In this document: piece after piece, positions 1 through 8,946 of the stretch
How positions within the stretch are numbered: the stretch's first letter is position 1
Layout: each line of letters starts with the position of its first letter
Origin: JBBRBB01 sp038206235
GTDB taxonomy: Bacteria > Bacteroidota > Bacteroidia > Chitinophagales > Chitinophagaceae
DNA: 64,000 nt
Direction: 5' to 3'
Assembly (NCBI GenBank): GCA_038206235.1
Contig: JBBRBB010000019.1
Span: 21,263 to 85,262, forward strand
The notes under the pieces: model-generated
Told to the model about the DNA's origin: nothing
The model's database searches: none
Seen by the model: the letters and a program-made list of their open reading frames with translations, nothing else
Translations under genes and position numbers: made by a program

Positions 1-1
1 C

Positions 2-166
2 GGTTTGCTCACGGTAACTATTAAAATAAACAAAACAGAAATTTCTGATATTATCGCAACCCTGCAACGCTATGAATATTCCATAAAATATTATTTTGGA
101 GCAGAGCATTACGAAAATGAGATAAAAGAAAATTACGACCTTTTAATGGCATACCTAAGAATGTAA
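2..166 (+). CDS. CBS-domain protein, C-terminal fragment (partial)
   Basis: An open frame runs in from the left edge and stops with TAA at 164-166, leaving about 54 residues. The end of the protein, from VTIKINKTEISDIIATL to DLLMAYLRM, resembles from memory the C-terminal regulatory tail of short CBS-domain proteins of Bacteroidota (AcuB-like), which often lie beside nadK and outer-membrane assembly genes. The next gene here is a POTRA/barrel protein, which fits that neighbourhood. The CBS domains themselves are outside the window, so the function (adenine-nucleotide sensing) is inference. Confidence 0.5.
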   Translation, partial: GLLTVTIKINKTEISDIIATLQRYEYSIKYYFGAEHYENEIKENYDLLMAYLRM

Positions 167-262
167 CCGCAAGAATTCCCTCCCTGTTAAGAAAATCAAT
201 ATTCAGAATTTGATAAAAATTCAATACATACATTTACCGCTAATCATATTCTATCCATATAA

Positions 263-1738
263 ATGTTTTTACAGCGGCATATCATTATTTTATTTTGTAT
301 TTTATTTTTCTTATTTCTTTCTGCCGGTGCTCAAACTGATACAACCTGGGTTTTAAAAGATACCGCTTTGTCTTTTTCAGATTCTGTTTCTGTTTCTGTA
401 TCTTCCAAAACGGATACATCATCCCTTATATTTATTGCCGGTATTGCATTATATGGAAACAAAAAAACAAAGCCCTATATCATTGAAAGAGAAATTCCTT
501 TTAAGCAGGGTGATTATGTTTTGCGGAAAGACTTAAAAGAAAAATTACTAACGGCCAAGCATCAAATAATTAATACAGGTCTTTTTTTAGAAACAATAGT
601 TTCTGTTGAAAACCAGTTTGGCGATCTTGTTTTTATAAGCGTGAGTGTAAAAGAAAAATGGTATTTATATCCGTTGCCTTATTTTAAATTAGCCGACAGA
701 AATTTTAATGAATGGTGGGTAACACATAAAGCAAGTTTATCTCGTGTGAATTATGGTATTAAATTTCAATACAACAATGTAAGCGGCAGAAATGACCGCA
801 CCATTTTATGGCTTATTAGCGGCTACAGCCGCCAGATTGCTTTTAAATATGAACGTCCGTATATTGATAAAGCTTTAAAGAATGGATTTAATATCTATTT
901 CAATTATTCAAAGCAAAAAGAAATCAATTTTAAAACAGATTCAATTACCAGCAAGCAGGTTTTCATTAAACTGCCTGCCGATTTTATCAAACAAACAACA
1001 CGGGTAAGTGCAGACTATGTGTATCGCCCTGCTATAAAAACAAGGCATATTTTCAGATTCGCTTACATGAATGAGAGGGTGGATGATAGTGTGCTGAAAG
1101 CCAATCCTGCATACTTCCCCCAACAGAACACCCATCTCTCTTTCCCCGAAATTTCATACATTTTGCAGTATAACAATACAGACTATTATGCATATCCCAC
1201 AAAAGGGTTTCAATACGAAGCCTCTCTTATGCAAAGAGGTTTTACAAAAGATTTTAATCTTACCCAATTGCAGTTTACAGGTTCATATACTTTACCCGTA
1301 GCGCCAAAGTCGCAATTTCAATTTCAGTTGGGTACCATGTTAAAGCTTCCATTTTCTCAGCCATATTACAACAAGCAACTCTTTGGCTATGGCAATATTT
1401 TTTTACAGGGACTTGAATATTATGTAATTGATGGAGTTGCGGGCGCAGCAGGCAGATTTACGGCAAGAACGCAGGCTGTATCATTTGTTTTAAAAAGTCC
1501 TTCTAAAGTTCAAAAACAGATAGCGCTGCCTGTAAGAATATTTGCCAAAGCTTATACCAATGCGGGCTATGCTTATAATGAAGAGCCGGGTATCACTTTT
1601 TTGAATAACAGGTGGCTTATTACCTGGGGTTTTGGCGCAGATGTAGTAATTACTTATGATATTGTTTTTAAATTCGATTACAGCTTTAACCAGTTTGGAG
1701 AAAGCGGATTATTTATTCATGTGAGAAAAGATTTTTAA
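263..1738 (+). CDS. BamA/TamA-like outer-membrane protein with POTRA domain
   Basis: A 491-residue exported protein. Residues 1-23 form a signal peptide ending AGAQ. Residues about 53-135 form one POTRA-like domain (IFIAGIALYGNKKTK, then a Y-I-I-x-R-E-I segment and a VSVKEKWYLYPLP end). The rest, to about 491, is rich in alternating aromatic and polar residues and ends in F, as in a 16-strand Omp85 barrel. Proteins of this kind insert or translocate outer-membrane proteins or lipids. It is much shorter than BamA (five POTRAs), so it is a TamA/patatin-associated style paralogue rather than BamA itself. It stands alone, without a partner gene that would name its substrate. Confidence 0.8.
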   Translation: MFLQRHIIILFCILFFLFLSAGAQTDTTWVLKDTALSFSDSVSVSVSSKTDTSSLIFIAGIALYGNKKTKPYIIEREIPFKQGDYVLRKDLKEKLLTAKHQIINTGLFLETIVSVENQFGDLVFISVSVKEKWYLYPLPYFKLADRNFNEWWVTHKASLSRVNYGIKFQYNNVSGRNDRTILWLISGYSRQIAFKYERPYIDKALKNGFNIYFNYSKQKEINFKTDSITSKQVFIKLPADFIKQTTRVSADYVYRPAIKTRHIFRFAYMNERVDDSVLKANPAYFPQQNTHLSFPEISYILQYNNTDYYAYPTKGFQYEASLMQRGFTKDFNLTQLQFTGSYTLPVAPKSQFQFQLGTMLKLPFSQPYYNKQLFGYGNIFLQGLEYYVIDGVAGAAGRFTARTQAVSFVLKSPSKVQKQIALPVRIFAKAYTNAGYAYNEEPGITFLNNRWLITWGFGADVVITYDIVFKFDYSFNQFGESGLFIHVRKDF

Positions 1739-1773
1739 TTGTTTAATATCCTTGCGTCCATAAGGTTTGTTGG

Positions 1774-1945
1774 TGGAATGCATTGGCCCAATCGGCTGCA
1801 GTTCGCGATCAGCTATTGTTTCGGCTGGCGGAAATCATTCGGCATTTGTGCTTATCTTCAATTTTTTAAATTAAAACAGAGCAGCAGTTCCGGGCTTGAT
1901 ATTAAAAATATCTCACCATCGGCAAAACTAGTTCGTTTTTGAATT
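1774..1945 (+). other. Possible decayed attC-like element (intergenic)
   Basis: The intergenic stretch before the reductase gene shares two 12-13 base words, in the same order, with the interior of the attC-like site at 22328-22530: TTCGGCATTTGT (1838 onward) and GTTCCGGGCTTGA (1887-1899). The terminal core sites of that element are not recognisable here. A 67-codon frame (1739-1942) crosses the stretch but looks accidental. Read as a degenerate relative of the cassette site; weak. Confidence 0.25.
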
Positions 1946-1993
1946 TCTCTTAGCGCAATTGAATATTCACAATACTTAATTCCTCACAACTGC

Positions 1994-3073
1994 ATGTCAG
2001 CTCACTTTGAAAAAATACCAGTTAAGCAAATAAAAAAAGAAACAGAAGATTGTGTGTCTGTTCTGCTTGATGTGCCGGAACATCTGAAAGAAAAATTTCA
2101 ATACCGGCATGGTCAGCATCTTACACTGCGCACATTTATAAATGGCGAAGAGCTGCGGCGCAATTATTCTTTGTGCAGCTCGCCTTTGCAAAATGAATGG
2201 AGAATCGCTGTAAAAAAATTGAATGGCGGATTATTTTCATCTTTTGCAAATGAACAATTAAAAATTGGAGACGAACTGGAAATAATGCCGCCGATGGGGC
2301 ATTTCTCTATTACACTCAATGCAACAAATAAAAAACAATATGTTGCTTTTGCTGCAGGCAGCGGAATTACGCCGGTTATCTCAATTATAAAAACAGTTCT
2401 GGCTCTTGAAGCCAAAAGCAACATCATATTAGTTTATGCTAACCGCAATCGCCTTTCTATAATATTTAAGGAAGAATTAGAAGCTCTGAAAAATAAATAC
2501 ATGAATCGCTTTTCGGTGATATTCATTCTAAGCCGCGAAAAAACAGATGCTGCTATTAATCATGGAAGAATAGATGCTGCTAAATGCGAACAGTTATTTA
2601 GCAAAGTGCTGAACATACATTCAGATGAATTTTTTATTTGCGGACCTGAAGAAATGATTTTTACAGTGAAAGATTTTTTAGAGCAAAAGGGAGTTGCTCA
2701 AAAGAAAATACATTTTGAATTATTCACAACACCGGATCAAAAAAAGACAACGGTTATTTGCCATACGCCGAAAGAAGCTTCAGGTGCAAAAAGTAAAATA
2801 GTTGTAAAGCTCGATGGCAGAGCTTTTGATTTTGAATTGCCTTTTGAGAGCGATGAATCTATTTTAGACGCTGCATTAAAACAAGGCGCCGATTTACCTT
2901 TCGCCTGTAAAGGCGGCGTGTGCTGCACATGCAAAGCAAAACTGATGGAAGGTGAAGTAGATATGGATGTGAATTACGGTCTTGACCAGGAAGAAGTAGA
3001 GCAGGGTTTTATTCTTACATGTCAAAGCCATCCCCGAACAGAAACTGTGGTGGTTGATTATGATGTGAAGTAA
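1994..3073 (+). CDS. PaaE-type ferredoxin/NAD(P)H oxidoreductase
   Basis: A 359-residue reductase with three modules: an FAD-binding barrel with the RxYS signature (RRNYS, 55-59), an NAD(P)-binding Rossmann part (AAGSGITPVISI; FFICGPEEMI), and a C-terminal plant-type 2Fe-2S ferredoxin. The four cluster cysteines are C305, C310, C313 and C343 (C-x4-C-x2-C-x29-C). This order matches PaaE, the reductase of phenylacetyl-CoA epoxidase, and related monooxygenase reductases. No paaABCD genes lie nearby, so the partner oxygenase is unknown and a housekeeping electron-transfer role is equally possible. A 60-codon gene follows 12 bases after the stop. Confidence 0.85.
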   Translation: MSAHFEKIPVKQIKKETEDCVSVLLDVPEHLKEKFQYRHGQHLTLRTFINGEELRRNYSLCSSPLQNEWRIAVKKLNGGLFSSFANEQLKIGDELEIMPPMGHFSITLNATNKKQYVAFAAGSGITPVISIIKTVLALEAKSNIILVYANRNRLSIIFKEELEALKNKYMNRFSVIFILSREKTDAAINHGRIDAAKCEQLFSKVLNIHSDEFFICGPEEMIFTVKDFLEQKGVAQKKIHFELFTTPDQKKTTVICHTPKEASGAKSKIVVKLDGRAFDFELPFESDESILDAALKQGADLPFACKGGVCCTCKAKLMEGEVDMDVNYGLDQEEVEQGFILTCQSHPRTETVVVDYDVK

Positions 3074-3085
3074 ATTTGTGTAAGT

Positions 3086-3268
3086 ATGAAAAAGAAGATA
3101 AAAGAATCACATGGTTTACATGATAAGGTCAGTGGTCAAAAAAATAAAAAAGAATCCGTGTTTGATAAAATAGATAATATTTTACAAGGAAAAATTTCTA
3201 ATCCCCACGTTGACTGGAAAAAAGAAAAAGCTGACCATATTATAAAAAAGTATTTAAAAAAAATTTAG
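3086..3268 (+). CDS. Small basic hypothetical protein
   Basis: A 60-residue, very lysine-rich protein (MKKKIKESHGLHDKVSGQ to IIKKYLKKI) starting 12 bases after the reductase stop and in the same direction, so probably co-transcribed. It has no membrane segment or signal peptide, and I do not recognise a family. The amphipathic, charged composition could suit a small nucleic-acid or protein-binding peptide, but this is speculation. Its short length leaves open that it is not expressed. Confidence 0.45.
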   Translation: MKKKIKESHGLHDKVSGQKNKKESVFDKIDNILQGKISNPHVDWKKEKADHIIKKYLKKI

Positions 3269-3333
3269 ATGCATCTTTCTCAATTGCCTGTAATTACTCT
3301 AAAACAATTCATAAAAAAATTTGAAAGCTTGAT

Positions 3334-6300
3334 TTGAAAATATTTTTCGCAGTAATGTTACGCCAATGTGTAATAACGCTTCATCTTGTTCTCTGCCAGG
3401 CATTATTTATTAATACCGAGGCACAGGAAATGCCTCACTTTATCGAAAAGCTAACAACAGAAGAAGGTCTCAGCAGCAATAACATCAATGATTTGGCGCA
3501 AACCGATGACGGCTTTTTATGGATTGCAACACCCGATGGTTTAAACCGCTTCGATGGAACAGAAGTAACACAATATTTTCATACCAATAACACAAATTCA
3601 TTACCACATAACTATATTTACTGTTTAAAAAAATTGCCCTGCAATTATCTTGCTATTGGCACACAGGCAGGATTGAGTTTTTATAACAGCAACACGGGAA
3701 TATTTCAAAATTTTTATTTCAAGAAGAATACTACACTGGATGAATTCAACAACATCATTACTGAATTGGAAGCAGATGCAAATGGAAATCTATGGGCGGT
3801 TTCAAAAAATTGTATTTTTATTTTTGATGCGAATTTAAAATTGAAAAAAATATTTCTTTCGCCTTTTACGGAAGCTGATGCAAGTAAGCAACGAATTCAA
3901 TTTGTAAATAAAATATGGTCTCTCTCTAACGGAGATATGCTGCTGAATATGTATAACGGCTGGCATATTTATTCAAATAAAACATCTGCTATTACAAGTC
4001 TTGTAAATTCTCAGCTCTTAAAACAAATGCAATTTTTAACTGATGTTTCTCCGCCGCATGTAGATAAATCTTTCACACAGTCTCACGTTTTTAAAGTGTT
4101 CGAAAAATATTTTCTATGCATACCTGCGAACAAAGACAGTCTGTTTTTATATAATGAAAGCGGAATAAAACTGAGCAGTTGTTTCTTTCCTTATAATTAC
4201 TATCCTTACGTATTATGGTCGCAGCAGGTGGTGATGATTGATTCAACTAATCTCCTTTTTTTATTTCATAACTACGGATATGCTCTTATTTCGGTTATGT
4301 GGCAGAAAAATATACCTGTTATCAATTCCATTTCTTCATTGCAGTCTGAAACGCATGAATATATCACCGCATTATGCGATAAACAGCACAATTGGTGGTT
4401 AGCCACCTCATCAGAAGGATTGCAAAAAATTTCACCTACCAAACAATACTTCAACAGCAAAATACTCATTAATGATAGCACCAATAAACAAAGTCAGTAT
4501 GATGTCGTCTCCTGCAATCGTTACGATAATATTTTGTGGGCTGGCACTTATGGCGATGGTTTTTTTGAAATAGATATTTCATCTGGTAAACAACAGCAAC
4601 ATCGCTTTTATAAAACCGGCGAAGATATATGGGCAAATTTTATATGGAATATCCGCATGGTAAGCTCAGACACGCTGTGGATTGGCACACAGGCCGGTAT
4701 GTTTTGGTATTCCATATCTTCAAAAAAACAGGGTCGCATTCCGCCTTATCCCGGCAAACCCTCTTTGCTTGATTCTGTTCCCATCACTACTCAGTTTGAA
4801 GATAGCCACGGTTTAGTATGGATGGGTTTGGGTAAAGGAAATGGCGTATGTTATTTTGATAGTAAACAGCATCGCTTCCTATATTATCGCGGTAATAGTT
4901 TGCCGGGTTATCCATTACGCTATCCATTAACTATTCTGGAAGATAAAAACCGCAATCTCTGGTTTACCAACGATGCGAGTTCAACACTTGTTTACTGGAA
5001 CAGGAATGCAGCTAAGTTTAAAACTCTTTCAACACCTTCATCTATCAATAAGCAGTCAGGCTTTAGTGGATTATGGGAACATGGTGATTCTATATTATGG
5101 TTAGGCTCAATCACAGGCGGACTAATAAAATTTTTTCCTTCAACAAACGAAGCAATTATATATGGTCATGATAAAGGTTTAGCCAACGGTCATATCAGCA
5201 GCATATACGAAGACACGAAAAAAAGATTGTGGCTTGCTACAGATGCAGGCCTTTCCTGCTTTGATGAGCGTACAGAAACTTTTACGAATTATTCCGCAAA
5301 AGATGGATTGCCAGTATCATATACCGCAAGTTTTTTTTATGATGATGAATTGACAAAACGCTTATACACCGGTGGAAAAGGAACCTTGTTTTATTTGGAA
5401 CCCGATGCGATGAATTTAAACCCGGCACCTCAAAAACCTATAATCATAGCCATGCGTGTAAATGGTGAGCCATATCCGTTTTATGAAAATGAGCCAGCGA
5501 AATTCAGTCCAAAACAAAATGATATAACTATTCAATATACTGCTGTTGACTTAACCAATGGCGCTGAAACTAAATACGCATATAAATTAATCGGAGAAGA
5601 TACCAATTGGATAATGACAGGAAATCAACGACAAATTAATTTCAGTCATCTTGCGCCTGGCAATTACACTTTCATGGTGAAAGCAGCAAACAACAGCGGA
5701 ACATGGAGCACACAAACTGCAAGCGTCAGTTTTATTATCCGTGCTCCCTTCACGCAAACAGTTTGGTTTTATATTTTAATTCTCGCAGCAATTGCCGGAA
5801 TATTTTATGCCATGTATCGTTTTCGCTTAAAGCAGTTGCTCCGCACAGAGCTTGTGCGAAGCGAAATTTCTAAAAACCTGCACGATGAAGTTGGCTCTCA
5901 TCTCACCAACATAAGCTTAAGCAGCCTGCTTGCGCAAAAACAATTGCATAATGAAAATGCTGTAAGTAAGCTTTTAGAACGTATCTACCAGGATAGTCAA
6001 AAAGTTTCTGAATCCATGCGTGAAATTGTGTGGAGCATCAATCCAAAAATTGATACGTTGGGGGAAGCGCTGCCCCGCATGTTACACTATGCATCAGAAT
6101 TACTCGAAGCAAAAAACATTGAGCTGCAGGCAGAAATTTCTACCGATGTAGAACATGTAAAACTCAACATGCAAAAGCGCCGCGATGTATATCTTATTTT
6201 TAAAGAAGCAGTGAACAATATGGCCAAGCATTCAAAAGCCACGCAAGCAGCCATTCATTTTAATCTAGTTAATACTTCTTTTGTTATGCTCATTACAGAT

Positions 6301-6450
6301 AACGGAACAGGATTCGATGTTACTGCACCTCTCACAAATAATGGTTTAAAAAATATGCAGGAAAGAGCGCAGAGTCACCACTGGAAATTGCAGCTTGATT
6401 CAAATCCCAACGCAGGAACAACCATAACACTCAAAGTACAAATAGCATAA
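3334..6450 (+). CDS. Two-component sensor kinase with reg_prop beta-propeller and Y_Y_Y domain
   Basis: A 1038-residue sensor. After a signal sequence come propeller repeats of the two-component regulator type (DDGFLWIATPDGLNRFD, DTLWIGTQAGMFW, KRLWLATDAGLSCFD), a Y_Y_Y domain (YKLIGEDTNWI ... FSHLAPGNYTFMVKA), one membrane helix near 810-830, then a HisKA_3 kinase (ISKNLHDEVGSHLTN, phospho-acceptor H850) and an ATPase domain (NNMAKHSKATQA, DNGTGFDV). In Bacteroidota such sensors read periplasmic ligands, often glycans. It lacks a fused receiver and HTH, and the response regulator follows 47 bases downstream. The TTG at 3334 gives the best-looking signal peptide; an ATG at 3355 is an alternative start. 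Confidence 0.88.
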   Translation: MKIFFAVMLRQCVITLHLVLCQALFINTEAQEMPHFIEKLTTEEGLSSNNINDLAQTDDGFLWIATPDGLNRFDGTEVTQYFHTNNTNSLPHNYIYCLKKLPCNYLAIGTQAGLSFYNSNTGIFQNFYFKKNTTLDEFNNIITELEADANGNLWAVSKNCIFIFDANLKLKKIFLSPFTEADASKQRIQFVNKIWSLSNGDMLLNMYNGWHIYSNKTSAITSLVNSQLLKQMQFLTDVSPPHVDKSFTQSHVFKVFEKYFLCIPANKDSLFLYNESGIKLSSCFFPYNYYPYVLWSQQVVMIDSTNLLFLFHNYGYALISVMWQKNIPVINSISSLQSETHEYITALCDKQHNWWLATSSEGLQKISPTKQYFNSKILINDSTNKQSQYDVVSCNRYDNILWAGTYGDGFFEIDISSGKQQQHRFYKTGEDIWANFIWNIRMVSSDTLWIGTQAGMFWYSISSKKQGRIPPYPGKPSLLDSVPITTQFEDSHGLVWMGLGKGNGVCYFDSKQHRFLYYRGNSLPGYPLRYPLTILEDKNRNLWFTNDASSTLVYWNRNAAKFKTLSTPSSINKQSGFSGLWEHGDSILWLGSITGGLIKFFPSTNEAIIYGHDKGLANGHISSIYEDTKKRLWLATDAGLSCFDERTETFTNYSAKDGLPVSYTASFFYDDELTKRLYTGGKGTLFYLEPDAMNLNPAPQKPIIIAMRVNGEPYPFYENEPAKFSPKQNDITIQYTAVDLTNGAETKYAYKLIGEDTNWIMTGNQRQINFSHLAPGNYTFMVKAANNSGTWSTQTASVSFIIRAPFTQTVWFYILILAAIAGIFYAMYRFRLKQLLRTELVRSEISKNLHDEVGSHLTNISLSSLLAQKQLHNENAVSKLLERIYQDSQKVSESMREIVWSINPKIDTLGEALPRMLHYASELLEAKNIELQAEISTDVEHVKLNMQKRRDVYLIFKEAVNNMAKHSKATQAAIHFNLVNTSFVMLITDNGTGFDVTAPLTNNGLKNMQERAQSHHWKLQLDSNPNAGTTITLKVQIA

Positions 6451-6497
6451 ACATGCTATTGGTTCAAAATTTTTTCCCGTTAATTTTATAATCTTTT

Positions 6498-7130
6498 ATG
6501 TCAGTACGCATTGTAATTTTTGAAGATAACTCCAGGCTGCGCCAGTCGCTTAAAATTTTACTCAATGGTGTTGAAGGCTATACCGTTTGCGGCGATTATG
6601 AAAACTGTATAAACGCTGCGGAAATTATTGATGAGCATAAGCCCGATGTTGTAATCATGGATATTGATATGCCCGGCGTTGACGGCATCGGGGGCCTGCA
6701 CATTATAAAAGAGCGTCGCCCCGAAACATATATTATTATGCACACGGTGCTCGAAGATGAAGAGCGTTTGTTTGAATGTCTCTGTGCCGGAGCTAATGGA
6801 TATATTCTCAAAAATACTTCGTTCGTTCAGTTGCTCGATGCCATTGAAAATGTATTGCATGGCGGCGCACCGCTTTCGCCTCCCATTGCAAAAAAAGTAT
6901 TGCAATCATTTCAGCAAAACCCGGTAAGCCGTTCGCAGCACAATCTTTCAGAGCGTGAAGCCGAAGTGCTCAAATATCTTGTAAAAGGATTCAGCTATAA
7001 AATGATTGCTGCTACTTGTTATATAAGTTTAGACACGGTGCGGGGGCACATCAGGAATATTTATGCGAAGCTGCATGTGAATTGCGGACGTGAAGCAGTG
7101 GTCAAAGCCCTGCGTGATAAAATTGTGTGA
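6498..7130 (+). CDS. LuxR/NarL-family response regulator
   Basis: 210 residues: an N-terminal receiver domain with acidic pocket and phospho-acceptor D55 (VVIMDIDMPG), a switch threonine/serine region, and a C-terminal LuxR-type helix-turn-helix (LSEREAEVLKYLVKG, YISLDTVRGHIRNIYAKL). It immediately follows the HisKA_3 sensor gene and the two almost certainly form a cognate pair. Target genes are not evident; the FAD oxidase downstream is separated by a repeat-filled gap. Confidence 0.9.
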   Translation: MSVRIVIFEDNSRLRQSLKILLNGVEGYTVCGDYENCINAAEIIDEHKPDVVIMDIDMPGVDGIGGLHIIKERRPETYIIMHTVLEDEERLFECLCAGANGYILKNTSFVQLLDAIENVLHGGAPLSPPIAKKVLQSFQQNPVSRSQHNLSEREAEVLKYLVKGFSYKMIAATCYISLDTVRGHIRNIYAKLHVNCGREAVVKALRDKIV

Positions 7131-7165
7131 GCAACATATCTTATCCCTATAAATTTTTTACTTCT

Positions 7166-7337
7166 TGTGGTATTGCCACGACTATTGCCACGACCTTCAG
7201 GTGGGAGAAGTGAAAAGAGTAATACACGGCTTTAGCCACATAATACTGTTGGGCTAAAGCCCTGTCAAAAAAATATTTCTTATCCCCGACCTGAAGGTCG
7301 GGGCAATAGATGAAACACCTGAAGGTCGGGGCAATAA
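7166..7337. repeat. Cluster of palindromic intergenic repeats
   Basis: The 350-base gap between the regulator and the oxidase holds several copies of the palindrome CGACCTGAAGGTCG with its flanks (copies near 7288-7307 and 7319-7333, a diverged one near 7192), plus direct repeats of TTGCCACGAC and a hairpin GGCTTTAGCC ... GGGCTAAAGCC near 7229-7261. No gene is visible. Confidence 0.6.
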
Positions 7338-7479
7338 TAAAACAACACAAACATGCCATTGCCTGCAGCAAATACTCACTCTAATTTTACATCATCAAAA
7401 TAAAAATTTCTGTTAGCAAGACAGCTTAACAGATTTTGTTTTTTATTTATTCATCCTTTCATCAAAAAAAAATTTTTTT

Positions 7480-8880
7480 ATGCCCTCACAAGAACAAATT
7501 GCTCAATTCAAGCAATCCCTTCGCGGAAAATTAATTCAGCCGCATGATGATGATTATGAAAATGCTCGCAAAGTGTATAATGGCATGATTAATAAACGTC
7601 CGGCATTGATAGCAAAATGCGCCAACGTAGCCGACGTAATTACATCAGTAAACTTTGCAAGAGAAAATAAATTGCTCACAGCAATAAGAAGCGGCGGGCA
7701 CAATGGCGGCGGACTTGGTGTTTGTGATAATGGTTTAGTAATTGACCTCTCATTAATGAAAGGCATTCATGTAGAGCCGGAAGCAAAAACAGCATGGGTT
7801 CAGGCAGGATGTACGCTGGGAGATATTGACCATGCAACACATGCATTTGGTCTCGCTACGCCCAGCGGAATTTTTTCTACTACAGGCGTAGGTGGTATTA
7901 CACTCGGTGGTGGATTAGGACATTTAACACGCCATTATGGTCTTGCTATTGATAATCTTCTTGAAGCCAATTTAGTTTTGGCAGATGGCAGTTATGTAAA
8001 AGCAAATGCCAAAAAGAATGAAGATTTATTTTGGGCAATTCGCGGTGGCGGTGGCAATTTTGGAATAGTTACTTCTTTTCTTTTCAAGCTGCATGATGTA
8101 AGCACAATTTATGGAGGACCTATGTTATGGGAATTAGATGAATCTGAAGAAGTGCTGAGATGGTATCAGGATTTTATTAAAAAAGCACCCGATGAATTAA
8201 ACGGATTCTTTGCTTTTCTTACCGTTCCTCCGTTTCCGCCATTTCCAGAACATCTCCATTTGAAAAAAATGTGCGGTGTAGTTTGGTGTTATAGTGGTGA
8301 TTTAAAAAAGGCAGAAAAAGTTTTTGAGCCGATAAGAAATTTTAAGAAACCTGCACTTGATTTTGTGGGCCCCATGCCCGTTCCCGTGCTGAATAGTTTA
8401 TTTGATGCGTTAATGCCGCCGGGCTTAAACTGGTACTGGAAAGCAGATTTTGTAAATGAATTAAATGATGAAGCCATACAAGCGCACATTAAATATGGAG
8501 CAGAGATGCCCACTCCACTTTCAGCAATGCATTTATATCCTATTAATGGCGCAGCATCAAGAGTAAGTAATAAAGACACTGCATGGAATTATCGCGGAAG
8601 CACATGGGCTATGGTAATCGCCGGCATAGACCCTGACCCTGCCAACAATGATAAAATAATTAAATGGGCAAGAGATTATTGGGAATCACTGCATCCGCAT
8701 TCCGCAGGGGGCGCTTATGTAAACTTTATGATGGAAGAGGGTGAAGACAGAATAAAAGCAACCTATGGAGACAACTTTGAAAAGTTAGCTTCTATTAAAG
8801 CAAAATACGACCCCGATAATTTGTTCTGTGTAAACCAAAATATTAAACCTAAAGTAAAAGAAAAAGCAATAGTTGCGTAA
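7480..8880 (+). CDS. FAD-binding oxidoreductase, berberine-bridge (BBE) type
   Basis: A 466-residue flavoprotein of the FAD_binding_4 plus BBE family. The PP-loop with the FAD-linking histidine is visible (RSGGHNGGG, H74), followed by the GGITLGGGLGHLTRHYG segment that wraps the isoalloxazine, and the BBE tail near the C-terminus (DNLFCVNQNIKP). There is no signal peptide. Relatives oxidise sugars or alcohols, or act as 6-hydroxynicotine-type oxidases, passing electrons to O2; the substrate here cannot be told. It is a single gene converging on bglX. Confidence 0.85.
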   Translation: MPSQEQIAQFKQSLRGKLIQPHDDDYENARKVYNGMINKRPALIAKCANVADVITSVNFARENKLLTAIRSGGHNGGGLGVCDNGLVIDLSLMKGIHVEPEAKTAWVQAGCTLGDIDHATHAFGLATPSGIFSTTGVGGITLGGGLGHLTRHYGLAIDNLLEANLVLADGSYVKANAKKNEDLFWAIRGGGGNFGIVTSFLFKLHDVSTIYGGPMLWELDESEEVLRWYQDFIKKAPDELNGFFAFLTVPPFPPFPEHLHLKKMCGVVWCYSGDLKKAEKVFEPIRNFKKPALDFVGPMPVPVLNSLFDALMPPGLNWYWKADFVNELNDEAIQAHIKYGAEMPTPLSAMHLYPINGAASRVSNKDTAWNYRGSTWAMVIAGIDPDPANNDKIIKWARDYWESLHPHSAGGAYVNFMMEEGEDRIKATYGDNFEKLASIKAKYDPDNLFCVNQNIKPKVKEKAIVA

Positions 8881-8902
8881 GAAAAATTAATGCTACTGTT
8901 GG

Positions 8903-8936
8903 CAAGTATTTACAAACACAACTTTGCAAATACTTC
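8903..8936. terminator. Putative bidirectional terminator hairpin
   Basis: Arms 8904-8916 and 8923-8935 pair at 12 of 13 positions in the 66 bases between the converging oxidase and bglX genes. There is no strong T-tract, so its role as a terminator is inferred from position. Confidence 0.4.
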
Positions 8937-8946
8937 CCAATTTAAT

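Noticed and set aside
1739..1942. 67-codon frame directly after the BamA-like gene
   Set aside because: Starts with TTG at the previous stop, has no recognisable composition or start signal, and overlaps a stretch resembling the attC-like site interior.
1994..3073. Naming the reductase paaE
   Set aside because: Domain order fits, but no paaABCD or other phenylacetate genes are nearby, so the specific gene name is not supported.
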